Shown: piece by piece, positions 55,178 to 62,944 of the stretch
Layout of the letters: each line of letters starts with the position of its first letter
Numbering within the stretch: the first letter of the stretch is position 1
Assembly: GCF_029873255.1 (NCBI RefSeq)
Contig: NZ_CP123622.1
Location: forward strand, 434,501 to 498,500
Origin: Pigmentibacter sp. JX0631
Lineage (GTDB): Bacteria; Bdellovibrionota_B; Oligoflexia; Silvanigrellales; Silvanigrellaceae
Reading direction: 5' to 3'
Length of the DNA stretch: 64,000 nucleotides
Program-made: the position numbers and the translations under genes
Notes under the pieces: generated by a model
The model's database searches: none
What the model was told of the DNA's origin: nothing
What the model saw: only the letters and a program-made list of their open reading frames with translations

Positions 55178-55228
55178 TTAACGCTTCTAAAATTATTTTA
55201 AGATTTAAAATTTCGTTTGAAAAACAAT

Positions 55229-56725
55229 TTACTTAGCTAAAGCAGCAACTCCTAAAAGTCCTTTTATATCTTCATCCGTGATAGATAAACCAGCACCTAC
55301 AAATGGAAACGGCTTATCATATAAAACCAAGCCGTCTACCCCAGCCGTAAGAAAGATATTTGGGGTAATAAATACGTTTGTAAAAGCTTTGATATTAAAT
55401 GGACCTTTGCTGCCATATTGAGTATCAGATGGTGTTGGGCTGCCACCAAATTGAGAAAACTCAATAGACCCAACTAAACGATCTTTAAATACAAAAAAAT
55501 CTGTTGCAAATCCGCCTGAACTAGCAAACATACCAACCCTCAGCCCCATAAAACCAATTCTTTGCGAAATTTGTAAATTATACCGTAAATTTGAAACATT
55601 TTCATTGGTATTTTTTTGGGTAGTTGTAGTGGTTGTATTTCCATTTGTAGTGGTTGTTGCAGTTGTCGTATCTACTTGTCTTCCATATGATACATTTGTA
55701 ATACCTAATAAATAATATCTATCGGGGCGTGTGGAAAACATTAAATCAAACTCATTTGTAAATTTATCGCCAGTTTGCGCATTCGCCACCCTAAATTCAG
55801 CTCTATCCATCATTGTTAATTTTAATTGCGAAATAGGTTTTACGACGTCTTGAATGCTTTTCAAAGTAGCTTTAACTTCATCTGCAGTTTCATCTTTTGC
55901 AATTAACTGCCCAATAGTTCCTTCACCTTTTTCAATTTTAGAGGCCATTCTTTTTATAGAAGCTGTTGCCTCATCTACATTGGCAATAATATTTTCAATT
56001 TTTTCACGGTTTTCAGGAGTCGAAATATTTCTTAATTCAGAACTAAATGTTTTTAAATCGGAAATAATTTGATCTACTTTCGAGTCATTGCGCTCAATTA
56101 AATTTGAAATTCTAACTGCGCTATCTCGTATTCCTTTAATTGCTTCTTTTATGTTTGTTTTTTGCGAAGAAGTTATATCACGCAAATCAGCAGATACACC
56201 TTCAATATTATCAAGAATATTTTTAACAGAATTTTCACCTTCTTTAGTACCTAAAACATTCGATAAAGACCCAGTAATTTTTTTAATATCTCGGGCAATA
56301 TTATTTAAATTTGTCATAAGAGCTTCAATGTCATTGGATTCTGGATTTCTAGGCATAAATTCGCCTGAAGACATATTTCCGACACCAGCTTGGTTTCTGA
56401 CTATTTCAATAAATACATCACCTAAAATTCCTCTTGATTTTATTTCAAGAAAAGAACCCTTCGGTATTTTTAAATTACCGTCAACACTAAAATTTATTTT
56501 TGCACCATCCTGCAAAATTTCTACTGAAGTAACTTCACCAACCTGAACACCTGATGCACGCACTTGAGTGCGCTCTGCAACTCCTCTAACGTTACTTATC
56601 ACAGTGTAAAAATGTTGTTTTTTTGAGGCAAAAGGATTTCCACCTAAAACCACAGCTGTGGTTGTTAGGACTGAAGCACCTAATATAGTAAATAAACCAA
56701 CTTTAACTTCAGAGGACAGTGCCAT
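55229..56725 (-). CDS. mlaD: MlaD-type MCE protein with long C-terminal domain
   Basis: A 498-aa protein. One N-terminal membrane helix (GLFTILGASVLTTTAVVLGG), then an MCE domain (~35-115: FYTVISNVRGVAERTQVRASGVQVGEV and the SFLEIKSRGILGDVFIEI turn). A long helical region follows (~130-300, heptad-like). A C-terminal domain of ~190 residues is rich in beta-strand patterns with a Thr-rich loop (TTTATTTTNGN) and ends near LLGVAALAK. Enteric MlaD is ~183 aa, so this has a large extension that could span the periplasm. It is the last gene of the mlaE-mlaF-mlaD unit. Confidence 0.9.
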   Translation of the reverse strand: MALSSEVKVGLFTILGASVLTTTAVVLGGNPFASKKQHFYTVISNVRGVAERTQVRASGVQVGEVTSVEILQDGAKINFSVDGNLKIPKGSFLEIKSRGILGDVFIEIVRNQAGVGNMSSGEFMPRNPESNDIEALMTNLNNIARDIKKITGSLSNVLGTKEGENSVKNILDNIEGVSADLRDITSSQKTNIKEAIKGIRDSAVRISNLIERNDSKVDQIISDLKTFSSELRNISTPENREKIENIIANVDEATASIKRMASKIEKGEGTIGQLIAKDETADEVKATLKSIQDVVKPISQLKLTMMDRAEFRVANAQTGDKFTNEFDLMFSTRPDRYYLLGITNVSYGRQVDTTTATTTTNGNTTTTTTQKNTNENVSNLRYNLQISQRIGFMGLRVGMFASSGGFATDFFVFKDRLVGSIEFSQFGGSPTPSDTQYGSKGPFNIKAFTNVFITPNIFLTAGVDGLVLYDKPFPFVGAGLSITDEDIKGLLGVAALAK

Positions 56726-56773
56726 TGTAAAACTAATCCTTAAATTCTAGATTCCGCATATTTAAATATTAAA

Positions 56774-57544
56774 TTAAGCTATAGGAACTTCTAATGGTCC
56801 ATTTCTGCCGCCAGTTAAAAATTGTCTAACAAGTTCGTCGCGACTTGATGCAAAATCATTTGGAGTTCCATGAAAGTATATTTTTCCTTTATGCAAAAGA
56901 AAAACATAATCTGCGACATTCATCACAGATGTAATGTCATGGCTTACCACAACAGAAGTGATACCGTCCAAATTTTTTTGCGTGTTTATTATCAAATTAT
57001 CAATTAAGTCTGAAACCAGGGGATCCATACTTGTTGTAGGCTCATCATAAAGTAACAACTCAGGTTTTAGTGCCAAAGCTCTTGCAAGACCTACCCGTTT
57101 TCTTTCACCTATTGATAACTCTGGAGGATATTTTTCTTGGATACCAGGTAAACCAACCGTAGTAAGTAGTTGCGCTACTTCACTTTCTAATTCTGATTGC
57201 TTTAGTTTGCGATGATTTTGGAGTGGAAAAGACACATTTTCAAAAATAGTTAAACTATCAAACAATGCACCATCTTGAAAAAGAATACCAATTTTACTTC
57301 TAACTAATTCCCATTTTTCCTCAGAAGCACTCATCATATTGTTGCCATTAATAAAAATAGAACCGGAATCTGGTTTTAGCAGTCCGACTATATTCTTTAA
57401 AGTAACAGATTTTCCTTCTCCACTTCGTCCAATAATGAATGAAATTTTATTTCTTGGAATTTCTATATTCAATCCATTTAACACATGGTTATTACCAAAC
57501 GATTTTTTTACTTCGACAAGTGAAACAATGCTCTGACTTGACAT
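56774..57544 (-). CDS. mlaF: ABC transporter ATPase MlaF
   Basis: MlaF powers MCE-mediated lipid transport between the membranes. The 256-aa protein has Walker A GRSGEGKS, Q-loop LFQDGALFDSL (the family's FQ-x-GALFDS is characteristic of MlaF), signature LSIGERKRV (second position Ile instead of Gly) and Walker B LLLYDEPTTSMDP. H-switch is VVSHD. It lies between mlaE and mlaD. Confidence 0.94.
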   Translation of the reverse strand: MSSQSIVSLVEVKKSFGNNHVLNGLNIEIPRNKISFIIGRSGEGKSVTLKNIVGLLKPDSGSIFINGNNMMSASEEKWELVRSKIGILFQDGALFDSLTIFENVSFPLQNHRKLKQSELESEVAQLLTTVGLPGIQEKYPPELSIGERKRVGLARALALKPELLLYDEPTTSMDPLVSDLIDNLIINTQKNLDGITSVVVSHDITSVMNVADYVFLLHKGKIYFHGTPNDFASSRDELVRQFLTGGRNGPLEVPIA

Positions 57545-57556
57545 AATTATAATGTT

Positions 57557-58339
57557 TTACCTTATTTGGAAAATAGTTATGAAAAAGTCACCAACTAATA
57601 TTGATAACAAACTAGCAACAACTGCGCTAGTAGTTGCCTCACCCACTCCTTTTGCTCCACCTTTTGCCTTAAACCCTTTATAGCAAGCAATAGTTGAAAA
57701 AATAAAACCAAATGCGGTAGCTTTAATTAAGCCTTTAACTACATCACTCCAATAAACAATCCATTTTAATTGCTGCATAAAAGTCATCGTATCAACTTTA
57801 TAAAAGATAACTGCTACGGCATAACAGCCAATGACACCAACAAATAAAAAAATAGCTGCCAGAATTGGCATCATTATTGTACTTGCTAAAACCCTAGGAA
57901 TAACGAGATAACTAATAGGATTTACACCCATTGCTTCCATTGCATCAATTTGTTCATTAACGCGCATAGTTGCAATTTCAGCAGCCATTGCAGCACCTGC
58001 ACGCCCAATGACAATAAAACCACACATCACTGGTCCTAATTCTAGTGCGAGAGATTTTCCAGTTGCAGCACCCATTAATCCTTCTGCACTAAACAATCTA
58101 AAAATAACACCTAATTGTAATCCCAATACCCCACCCACAAAAAAGGCAGAAATTAAAATGATAGTAGCACTTTTATTTCCTACAAATTCTAATTGTTTAA
58201 TTAAAAGACCTAATCTAAAAGGAGGCTTAAAAAACCAAACAAAAACTTCTTTAAAAAACAACAAAAAACGTCCTAAACCTGCAAGTAATTTTATTAAAAC
58301 ATCACCGATTACAAAAGGAACTAACGTAATATATTTCAT
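57557..58339 (-). CDS. mlaE: Lipid ABC permease MlaE
   Basis: A 260-aa membrane permease of the MlaE/TGD1 family. Typical blocks: FVGGVLGLQLGVIFRLF, ELGPVMCGFIVIGRAGAAMAAEIATMRVNEQIDAMEAMGVNPISYLVIPRVLA, and GLIKATAFGFIFSTIACYKGFKAKGGAKGVGEATT. About five membrane helices. It pairs with MlaF as the inner-membrane lipid exporter/importer core. One base separates it from the ArsA-like gene upstream, with AGGA in between, so they are coupled. Confidence 0.94.
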   Translation of the reverse strand: MKYITLVPFVIGDVLIKLLAGLGRFLLFFKEVFVWFFKPPFRLGLLIKQLEFVGNKSATIILISAFFVGGVLGLQLGVIFRLFSAEGLMGAATGKSLALELGPVMCGFIVIGRAGAAMAAEIATMRVNEQIDAMEAMGVNPISYLVIPRVLASTIMMPILAAIFLFVGVIGCYAVAVIFYKVDTMTFMQQLKWIVYWSDVVKGLIKATAFGFIFSTIACYKGFKAKGGAKGVGEATTSAVVASLLSILVGDFFITIFQIR

Positions 58340-58340
58340 T

Positions 58341-59444
58341 TTAAATATTTCCTGTTTTTTGCTGAATAATATCCCCTAGAGAAGATAAGTCAGAAAAGCG
58401 TAATTCTTGCTCACCGTCTAATCCAGAAGCGATTGGTATTTCAATGATGGATATTTTTGCAAACGAAAGTTCCTTAGAAATTTTTGTTTGTGTGTCTAAA
58501 TAGCTTTTTAAATAGTTAGTAAATAATTTTTCTTTCTCATCAATAAATGAATTATCTTGAATAAACTGCAAAAGATTGGCATCTATTTTTAAATGCTCAG
58601 GAAAAGTTTTATTAATAATGGCATATTTGGGTTTAATACCTAAATTAACTAATATTCTTTGAATTTCTTTTGCTGTAAAAATTGCATCTTCTCTTATTGC
58701 GGTAACAATAAATATTTGAGTAGATGGCGTATTTAACCATTTTTGAGCTATTTTAATTCTTTCAAGTGCTGTAATAAAAACTTCGTCTAATAAAATTAAA
58801 AACTCACCAAAATTGACTATAAAATTGCGCCCACCTACTAAAGCTAAACCATCAATAATTTTTTTTGCTCCAGATTTAAATGCCCTTGCTACAAAACTTT
58901 GTTTTTCATGCGCACTTCCAACAAACCATTTAACCCAATCAATAATTTTACTATCTAAAAATAGTGAAACTTTCTCAGGCTTGGCAATAAAATCTATAGC
59001 ATGAATACCGGGTGCTGTATCTATAACTAGCTCCTCTGTTTCAGGATATTGTTCAAGCCATTCCGCAACCCTTATTGCAGCTAAAGTATCAATGGCTGTG
59101 GCCATTTTGTTCGATAGTGCAGAAAAATAAGGATTTTTTAACAAATCATCCTTTTTTTCTTGCGACAACCCTTTTTCTTCTACCCAACGCATTAAGCTAT
59201 CACCAATATGCAAGACGGAAGCACGTAATTGTCCTTTAGAATTTTCCAGAGGTATGATCGTACCCTCCTCTGTAATCGAGGTTGTACCTAAAGCTGTTTG
59301 TAATCTTTTAGCAGGATCAATACTTATGAGTCCGACATTTTTTCCCTTTTGCGCCATTGAGATGGCAAAAGAAGCAGACAACGTCGTTTTTCCAACTCCA
59401 CCAGCTCCTAAAAAAACATGCAATCTTGGAAAAGATTTTCCCAT
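58341..59444 (-). CDS. ArsA-like ATPase with intact P-loop lysine, no signature lysine
   Basis: A 367-aa protein of the ArsA/Get3/MinD superfamily. Walker A reads FLGAGGVGKTT (residue 14 Ala where the family's intermolecular signature lysine should be; K19 present). A normal LISIDPAKRL switch I and VIDTAPGIHAIDF switch II follow. No ArsA-type tandem domain. Get3 and MinD use the signature lysine to reach the partner subunit's nucleotide, so this subunit cannot do so. The next gene supplies a complementary pattern. It is coupled to mlaE. Function unknown; cargo could be membrane proteins. Confidence 0.88.
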   Translation of the reverse strand: MGKSFPRLHVFLGAGGVGKTTLSASFAISMAQKGKNVGLISIDPAKRLQTALGTTSITEEGTIIPLENSKGQLRASVLHIGDSLMRWVEEKGLSQEKKDDLLKNPYFSALSNKMATAIDTLAAIRVAEWLEQYPETEELVIDTAPGIHAIDFIAKPEKVSLFLDSKIIDWVKWFVGSAHEKQSFVARAFKSGAKKIIDGLALVGGRNFIVNFGEFLILLDEVFITALERIKIAQKWLNTPSTQIFIVTAIREDAIFTAKEIQRILVNLGIKPKYAIINKTFPEHLKIDANLLQFIQDNSFIDEKEKLFTNYLKSYLDTQTKISKELSFAKISIIEIPIASGLDGEQELRFSDLSSLGDIIQQKTGNI

Positions 59445-59469
59445 GGAAACCTCTTAAGGAGTTCATTTT

Positions 59470-60435
59470 TTAAAAGTAAGAAGATAATAATTCAAGCATT
59501 TGGGGATGTGAATTAGACTGATTAATAATATTTAAATCAGGTAAAGAAACTATTGGAAGAGAATTATTTTTTTTATCCCTTTGATTTTTTGCCCAATTTG
59601 TTAATTTATTTTCATTCAGAGTTCTTTTATGCAGTATCGACAAAATTAATTTTAGTTCATTTTTAGCGTTATTAGTTTTTAATTTTGCTAATAAGTTTTT
59701 AAACCAAAAATCTTCTTCTGAAAAATTAAATGCAGGAAATTGATCAACATTTACAGATTGATTCACTATTAAAGCCAAGGGAGGTCTGAGCAATTGACTT
59801 GTAATTTTGGGGATAGTTTCTATACTTTCTTCGATTGGTAATTCCTCTGGTAAAGTAACAACTAAAACTCCTGTTTTTTCTCCATCCAACAAAAGTTTAT
59901 TAACTCTTTCACACTCATAAGCAAGTGGCCCGGTCATTCCTAAATTTGCAACAGCAGGTGCAATGCCAAATAGTGATAAACCGTGTCCTGTCGCAGGAGA
60001 GTCTACGATAACTTTATCGTAGCAATATCCTTTTTCTTTTTCAGCGAGTTCAACTAACCAAAAAAGACGACCAAGAAAAAATAACTCTTGAACTCCAGGG
60101 GCGGCATGAATCAGTCGTTGTACGTGCTTATTTTCAATGACGACATTATAAATTAATCGCATTTTAAGATGTTCAACAAAGTATTCCTTAATAGACTCAG
60201 ACGCAGAAAAGTTCATTGTCTTATAACCATGCGGAGTAGAAGATTCTTTGTGCGTGCAAGCAGGGATCGAATAAAGTTGAGAAATGGCATCTTTTAATGC
60301 CCATTGAACTAACAAAACTTTTTCACCTTGTTGCGCATAACGATACGCAATGGAAGCCGAGACCGTGGTTCTTCCTACACCACCTTTTCCTACTACAAAT
60401 ATAAGCTTTTGCTTTAATTCATTTAAAAGCGTCAT
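59470..60435 (-). CDS. ArsA-like ATPase paralogue with signature lysine but altered P-loop
   Basis: A 321-aa protein. Walker A reads VVGKGGVGRTT: K17 (signature lysine) is present but the P-loop lysine is Arg (R22). Switch I, usually (S/T)DPA, reads VQWALKDA and lacks the Asp, whereas DSPATGHGLSLFG keeps the second switch. It should bind nucleotide poorly, unlike its neighbour. No membrane segment. It follows tatA by three bases and precedes the other ArsA-like gene by 25 bases, so all are made together. Best read as an inactive or partly active partner of its neighbour. Confidence 0.88.
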   Translation of the reverse strand: MTLLNELKQKLIFVVGKGGVGRTTVSASIAYRYAQQGEKVLLVQWALKDAISQLYSIPACTHKESSTPHGYKTMNFSASESIKEYFVEHLKMRLIYNVVIENKHVQRLIHAAPGVQELFFLGRLFWLVELAEKEKGYCYDKVIVDSPATGHGLSLFGIAPAVANLGMTGPLAYECERVNKLLLDGEKTGVLVVTLPEELPIEESIETIPKITSQLLRPPLALIVNQSVNVDQFPAFNFSEEDFWFKNLLAKLKTNNAKNELKLILSILHKRTLNENKLTNWAKNQRDKKNNSLPIVSLPDLNIINQSNSHPQMLELLSSYF

Positions 60436-60438
60436 GCA

Positions 60439-60669
60439 TTAGACTTTTGGAACTTCTTTGTGCTCAACGTCTACAACTTGATTTTGATGTTGTGAGTTTT
60501 GCGGTGGAGTAATTTGCTTATCTTCAGTAGAGGAACCATTCAATCCTTTTTTAAAATTAGAAATTCCTTCTCCAAGTGCCTTACCCACAGAAGCAATTCT
60601 TTTTCCACCAAATAATACAATTACTATTCCAAAAATGAGTGCCAATTCACCAAAACTAAAGGTGTGCAT
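60439..60669 (-). CDS. tatA: TatA/TatB-type translocase subunit
   Basis: A 76-aa protein: short N-terminal TM helix (ELALIFGIVIVLFGGKRIASVGKALGEGI) with the FGGKRIASVGKALGEGISNFKKG hinge of TatA and a polar tail. TatA forms the translocation pore for folded, twin-arginine proteins. No tatC or tatB lies within the window; the other subunits must be elsewhere. AGGAGG lies upstream. It starts the unit with the ArsA-like genes. Confidence 0.9.
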   Translation of the reverse strand: MHTFSFGELALIFGIVIVLFGGKRIASVGKALGEGISNFKKGLNGSSTEDKQITPPQNSQHQNQVVDVEHKEVPKV

Positions 60670-60784
60670 AGACCACCCTCCTAAGAGCAGAAGAAATTGT
60701 TAGGTAAAACCAGAGACTAGAAAAGCCTCCCACCACGATTTCCCTTGGGATAACCTTAGCACAAAGATATGTCAAATATCAATT

Positions 60785-62863
60785 CTACCTAGAACTGCTT
60801 GCTTTATTCACATCACTCGGCATTGCTAGCATGACAGCTTCAGCAATATCCATAATCTCTAAGTCTTTTGTTTTTTCAATATTTTGGAAAGCACTTTTAA
60901 AGTTGATCATACAAAATGAACAACCCGTTACTAATGTTTTAGCTCCTGTTTGAGCAACGTGTTCTAATCTTTTTTCAACAATCTTTCCACCACCTTCACT
61001 TTCATACCACATATTACCACCACCCATTCCACAACAGCTGGAAGTTTCTCTACTTGCCTCCATTTCAGCTAAACGTAAGCCCGCTACTGCTTCTAAAATT
61101 TTGCGCGGCGCTTCGTATTCACCGTTGTGTCTTCCTAAAAAGCAGGGATCATGAAAAGTAACAGTTTTATTTACTTCAATAGGTAACAATAATTTATTTG
61201 CTTTATGAAGCTCTGATAGTAATTGTGTATGATGATAAACTTCATAAATTCCACCATACTCTTGATAATCATTTTTCAAAGTATTAAAGCAATGCGGGCA
61301 ATGGGTAACAATCTTTTTAAATTTTAATTTATTTAGTTGTTCAACATTACTGTTTGCAATTTCTGCAAAAGAATACTCATCACCCAAACGCTTAACCGGT
61401 TCTCCATTACATTTTTCGGCTTTACCCATCACAGCAAAGTTTACTCCACAATATTTTAAAATGGAGACAACAGCTTTTGCTACCTTTTGATTCCCTAGAT
61501 CATAAGCGCCTGCACAACCAACATAATACAGATATTCTACTTCAGGGGAGTCTCCAGTAATAATCGGTAGATCTAGTCCGTCGGCCCATTTAAAACGCTC
61601 CGCAGAAGCGAGTCCCCAAGGATTACTATATTGTTTTATATTTTCTATTGCTTTGCCAGCTGAAGCAGGAATTTCTCCCAAAGATAAAGTTTGGTAACGT
61701 CTTAACTGCATAATTGTACGAAGTTGATCTATTCCGACAGGACATTCATTTACACAACCACCGCAATTAGTGCATGCCCAAATTTCATTGTGTGTTATTA
61801 CACCATTTTCAAATAGAAAATGCTTTTCTTCTTCACCTTGTTTTGGAAATAAAGCTTCAACAGTCATACTGTTCTTCATTTTTAAAATTATTTCCCTAGG
61901 ATCTAATGGCTTTAATACTGCATTAGCAGGGCAAATATCTGTACATCTTCTGCATTCAGTACAACTATCAAAACTTAACAAATCTTTCCATGAAAAATCA
62001 CGAATATCTCTTGCTCCAAAATATTCAGCTTCAGCATTTTCAAAATCCATTTTTGCTAGCATTACAGAAGGGGTTAATCTTTGAGTATATAGATTAAGAG
62101 ATGCTGTTACAATATGCAAAGCTCTTGTATATGGTATTGTTGCTATAAAGGCCATGGTTGTTACCATATGAAAGTACCATAACGAAGTATAAATCATATT
62201 GGCATTACTTGAATCCATATTTTTTGGAAAGAGAAGACTAAATAAGTAACCAACAAAAGCCCATTGCGTATCTGGTGCATGCAGATCAAAAGCTAATCTA
62301 AATCCTTGCAACAAAAATCCTTGAATAACTAATAAAAAAAGGAAAGAATAAAGTAACGTATACCCAAGACTGTGGCTAAATTTATATTCTTTATTTGATC
62401 TTCTGAAAATTCCCAGAAGAAGACCAATTGCTAAAGAAACACCTCCAATTTGCCCGGTAACTTTTACAAATGCATAAAACCAACCATGATAAAGATCTGT
62501 GATGTTATAATCTTTTAAAGCAACAATAGTTGTACAGAAAAATAAAGCAAAAAAACCATAAAAAATGAGTCCATGCATCCATGCAGCATATATTGATCTT
62601 GGTTTAGGATCTCTTTGCCTGCGTGAACGCAAAACTTTTGCTTGCGCAATAACATTCCGGAAAAATAAAATAATTCTTTCAACAGGCTTATCGAAACAAA
62701 CTTCTGGTTTCCCAGCCCGCCAAAGAACTATGTGCTTCCAAACACCATAAGCAAAAACAACAGTGGCTATGGCTAACCAAAAGTACGTTGTCATATGCAA
62801 AATTTCATTCAATCCACCAGAAGGTGACCAATATATTTGGCGTGTCAGTTGTTGAGCGTCCAT
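60785..62863 (-). CDS. Membrane Fe-S oxidoreductase, ETF:quinone-type
   Basis: A 692-aa protein. N-terminal membrane domain with about six helices (NarI-like heme-b type; His residues in several), then a ferredoxin region with two [4Fe-4S] motifs (CTECRRCTDICP about residue 307; CTNCGGCVNECP about 370). A double CCG domain of heterodisulfide reductase/GlpC type follows (HCPHCFNTLKNDY; HDPCFLGRHN; CCGMGGGNMW). This is the arrangement proposed for ETF:menaquinone oxidoreductase, moving electrons from ETF to quinone. No etfAB is adjacent. Start at 62863 chosen for AAGG eight bases upstream. Confidence 0.88.
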   Translation of the reverse strand: MDAQQLTRQIYWSPSGGLNEILHMTTYFWLAIATVVFAYGVWKHIVLWRAGKPEVCFDKPVERIILFFRNVIAQAKVLRSRRQRDPKPRSIYAAWMHGLIFYGFFALFFCTTIVALKDYNITDLYHGWFYAFVKVTGQIGGVSLAIGLLLGIFRRSNKEYKFSHSLGYTLLYSFLFLLVIQGFLLQGFRLAFDLHAPDTQWAFVGYLFSLLFPKNMDSSNANMIYTSLWYFHMVTTMAFIATIPYTRALHIVTASLNLYTQRLTPSVMLAKMDFENAEAEYFGARDIRDFSWKDLLSFDSCTECRRCTDICPANAVLKPLDPREIILKMKNSMTVEALFPKQGEEEKHFLFENGVITHNEIWACTNCGGCVNECPVGIDQLRTIMQLRRYQTLSLGEIPASAGKAIENIKQYSNPWGLASAERFKWADGLDLPIITGDSPEVEYLYYVGCAGAYDLGNQKVAKAVVSILKYCGVNFAVMGKAEKCNGEPVKRLGDEYSFAEIANSNVEQLNKLKFKKIVTHCPHCFNTLKNDYQEYGGIYEVYHHTQLLSELHKANKLLLPIEVNKTVTFHDPCFLGRHNGEYEAPRKILEAVAGLRLAEMEASRETSSCCGMGGGNMWYESEGGGKIVEKRLEHVAQTGAKTLVTGCSFCMINFKSAFQNIEKTKDLEIMDIAEAVMLAMPSDVNKASSSR

Positions 62864-62944
62864 GCAAAAAACCTTCATTTTGTTTAGTTATATAACTGAG
62901 TACAACCATAAAAATATAATAAAAAAAATTGAATTTTACAAATT

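Noticed and set aside
56088-56546. 152-codon plus-strand frame opposite mlaD
   Set aside because: Shadow of the MCE gene; no start signal and hydrophobic pattern follows from codon composition.
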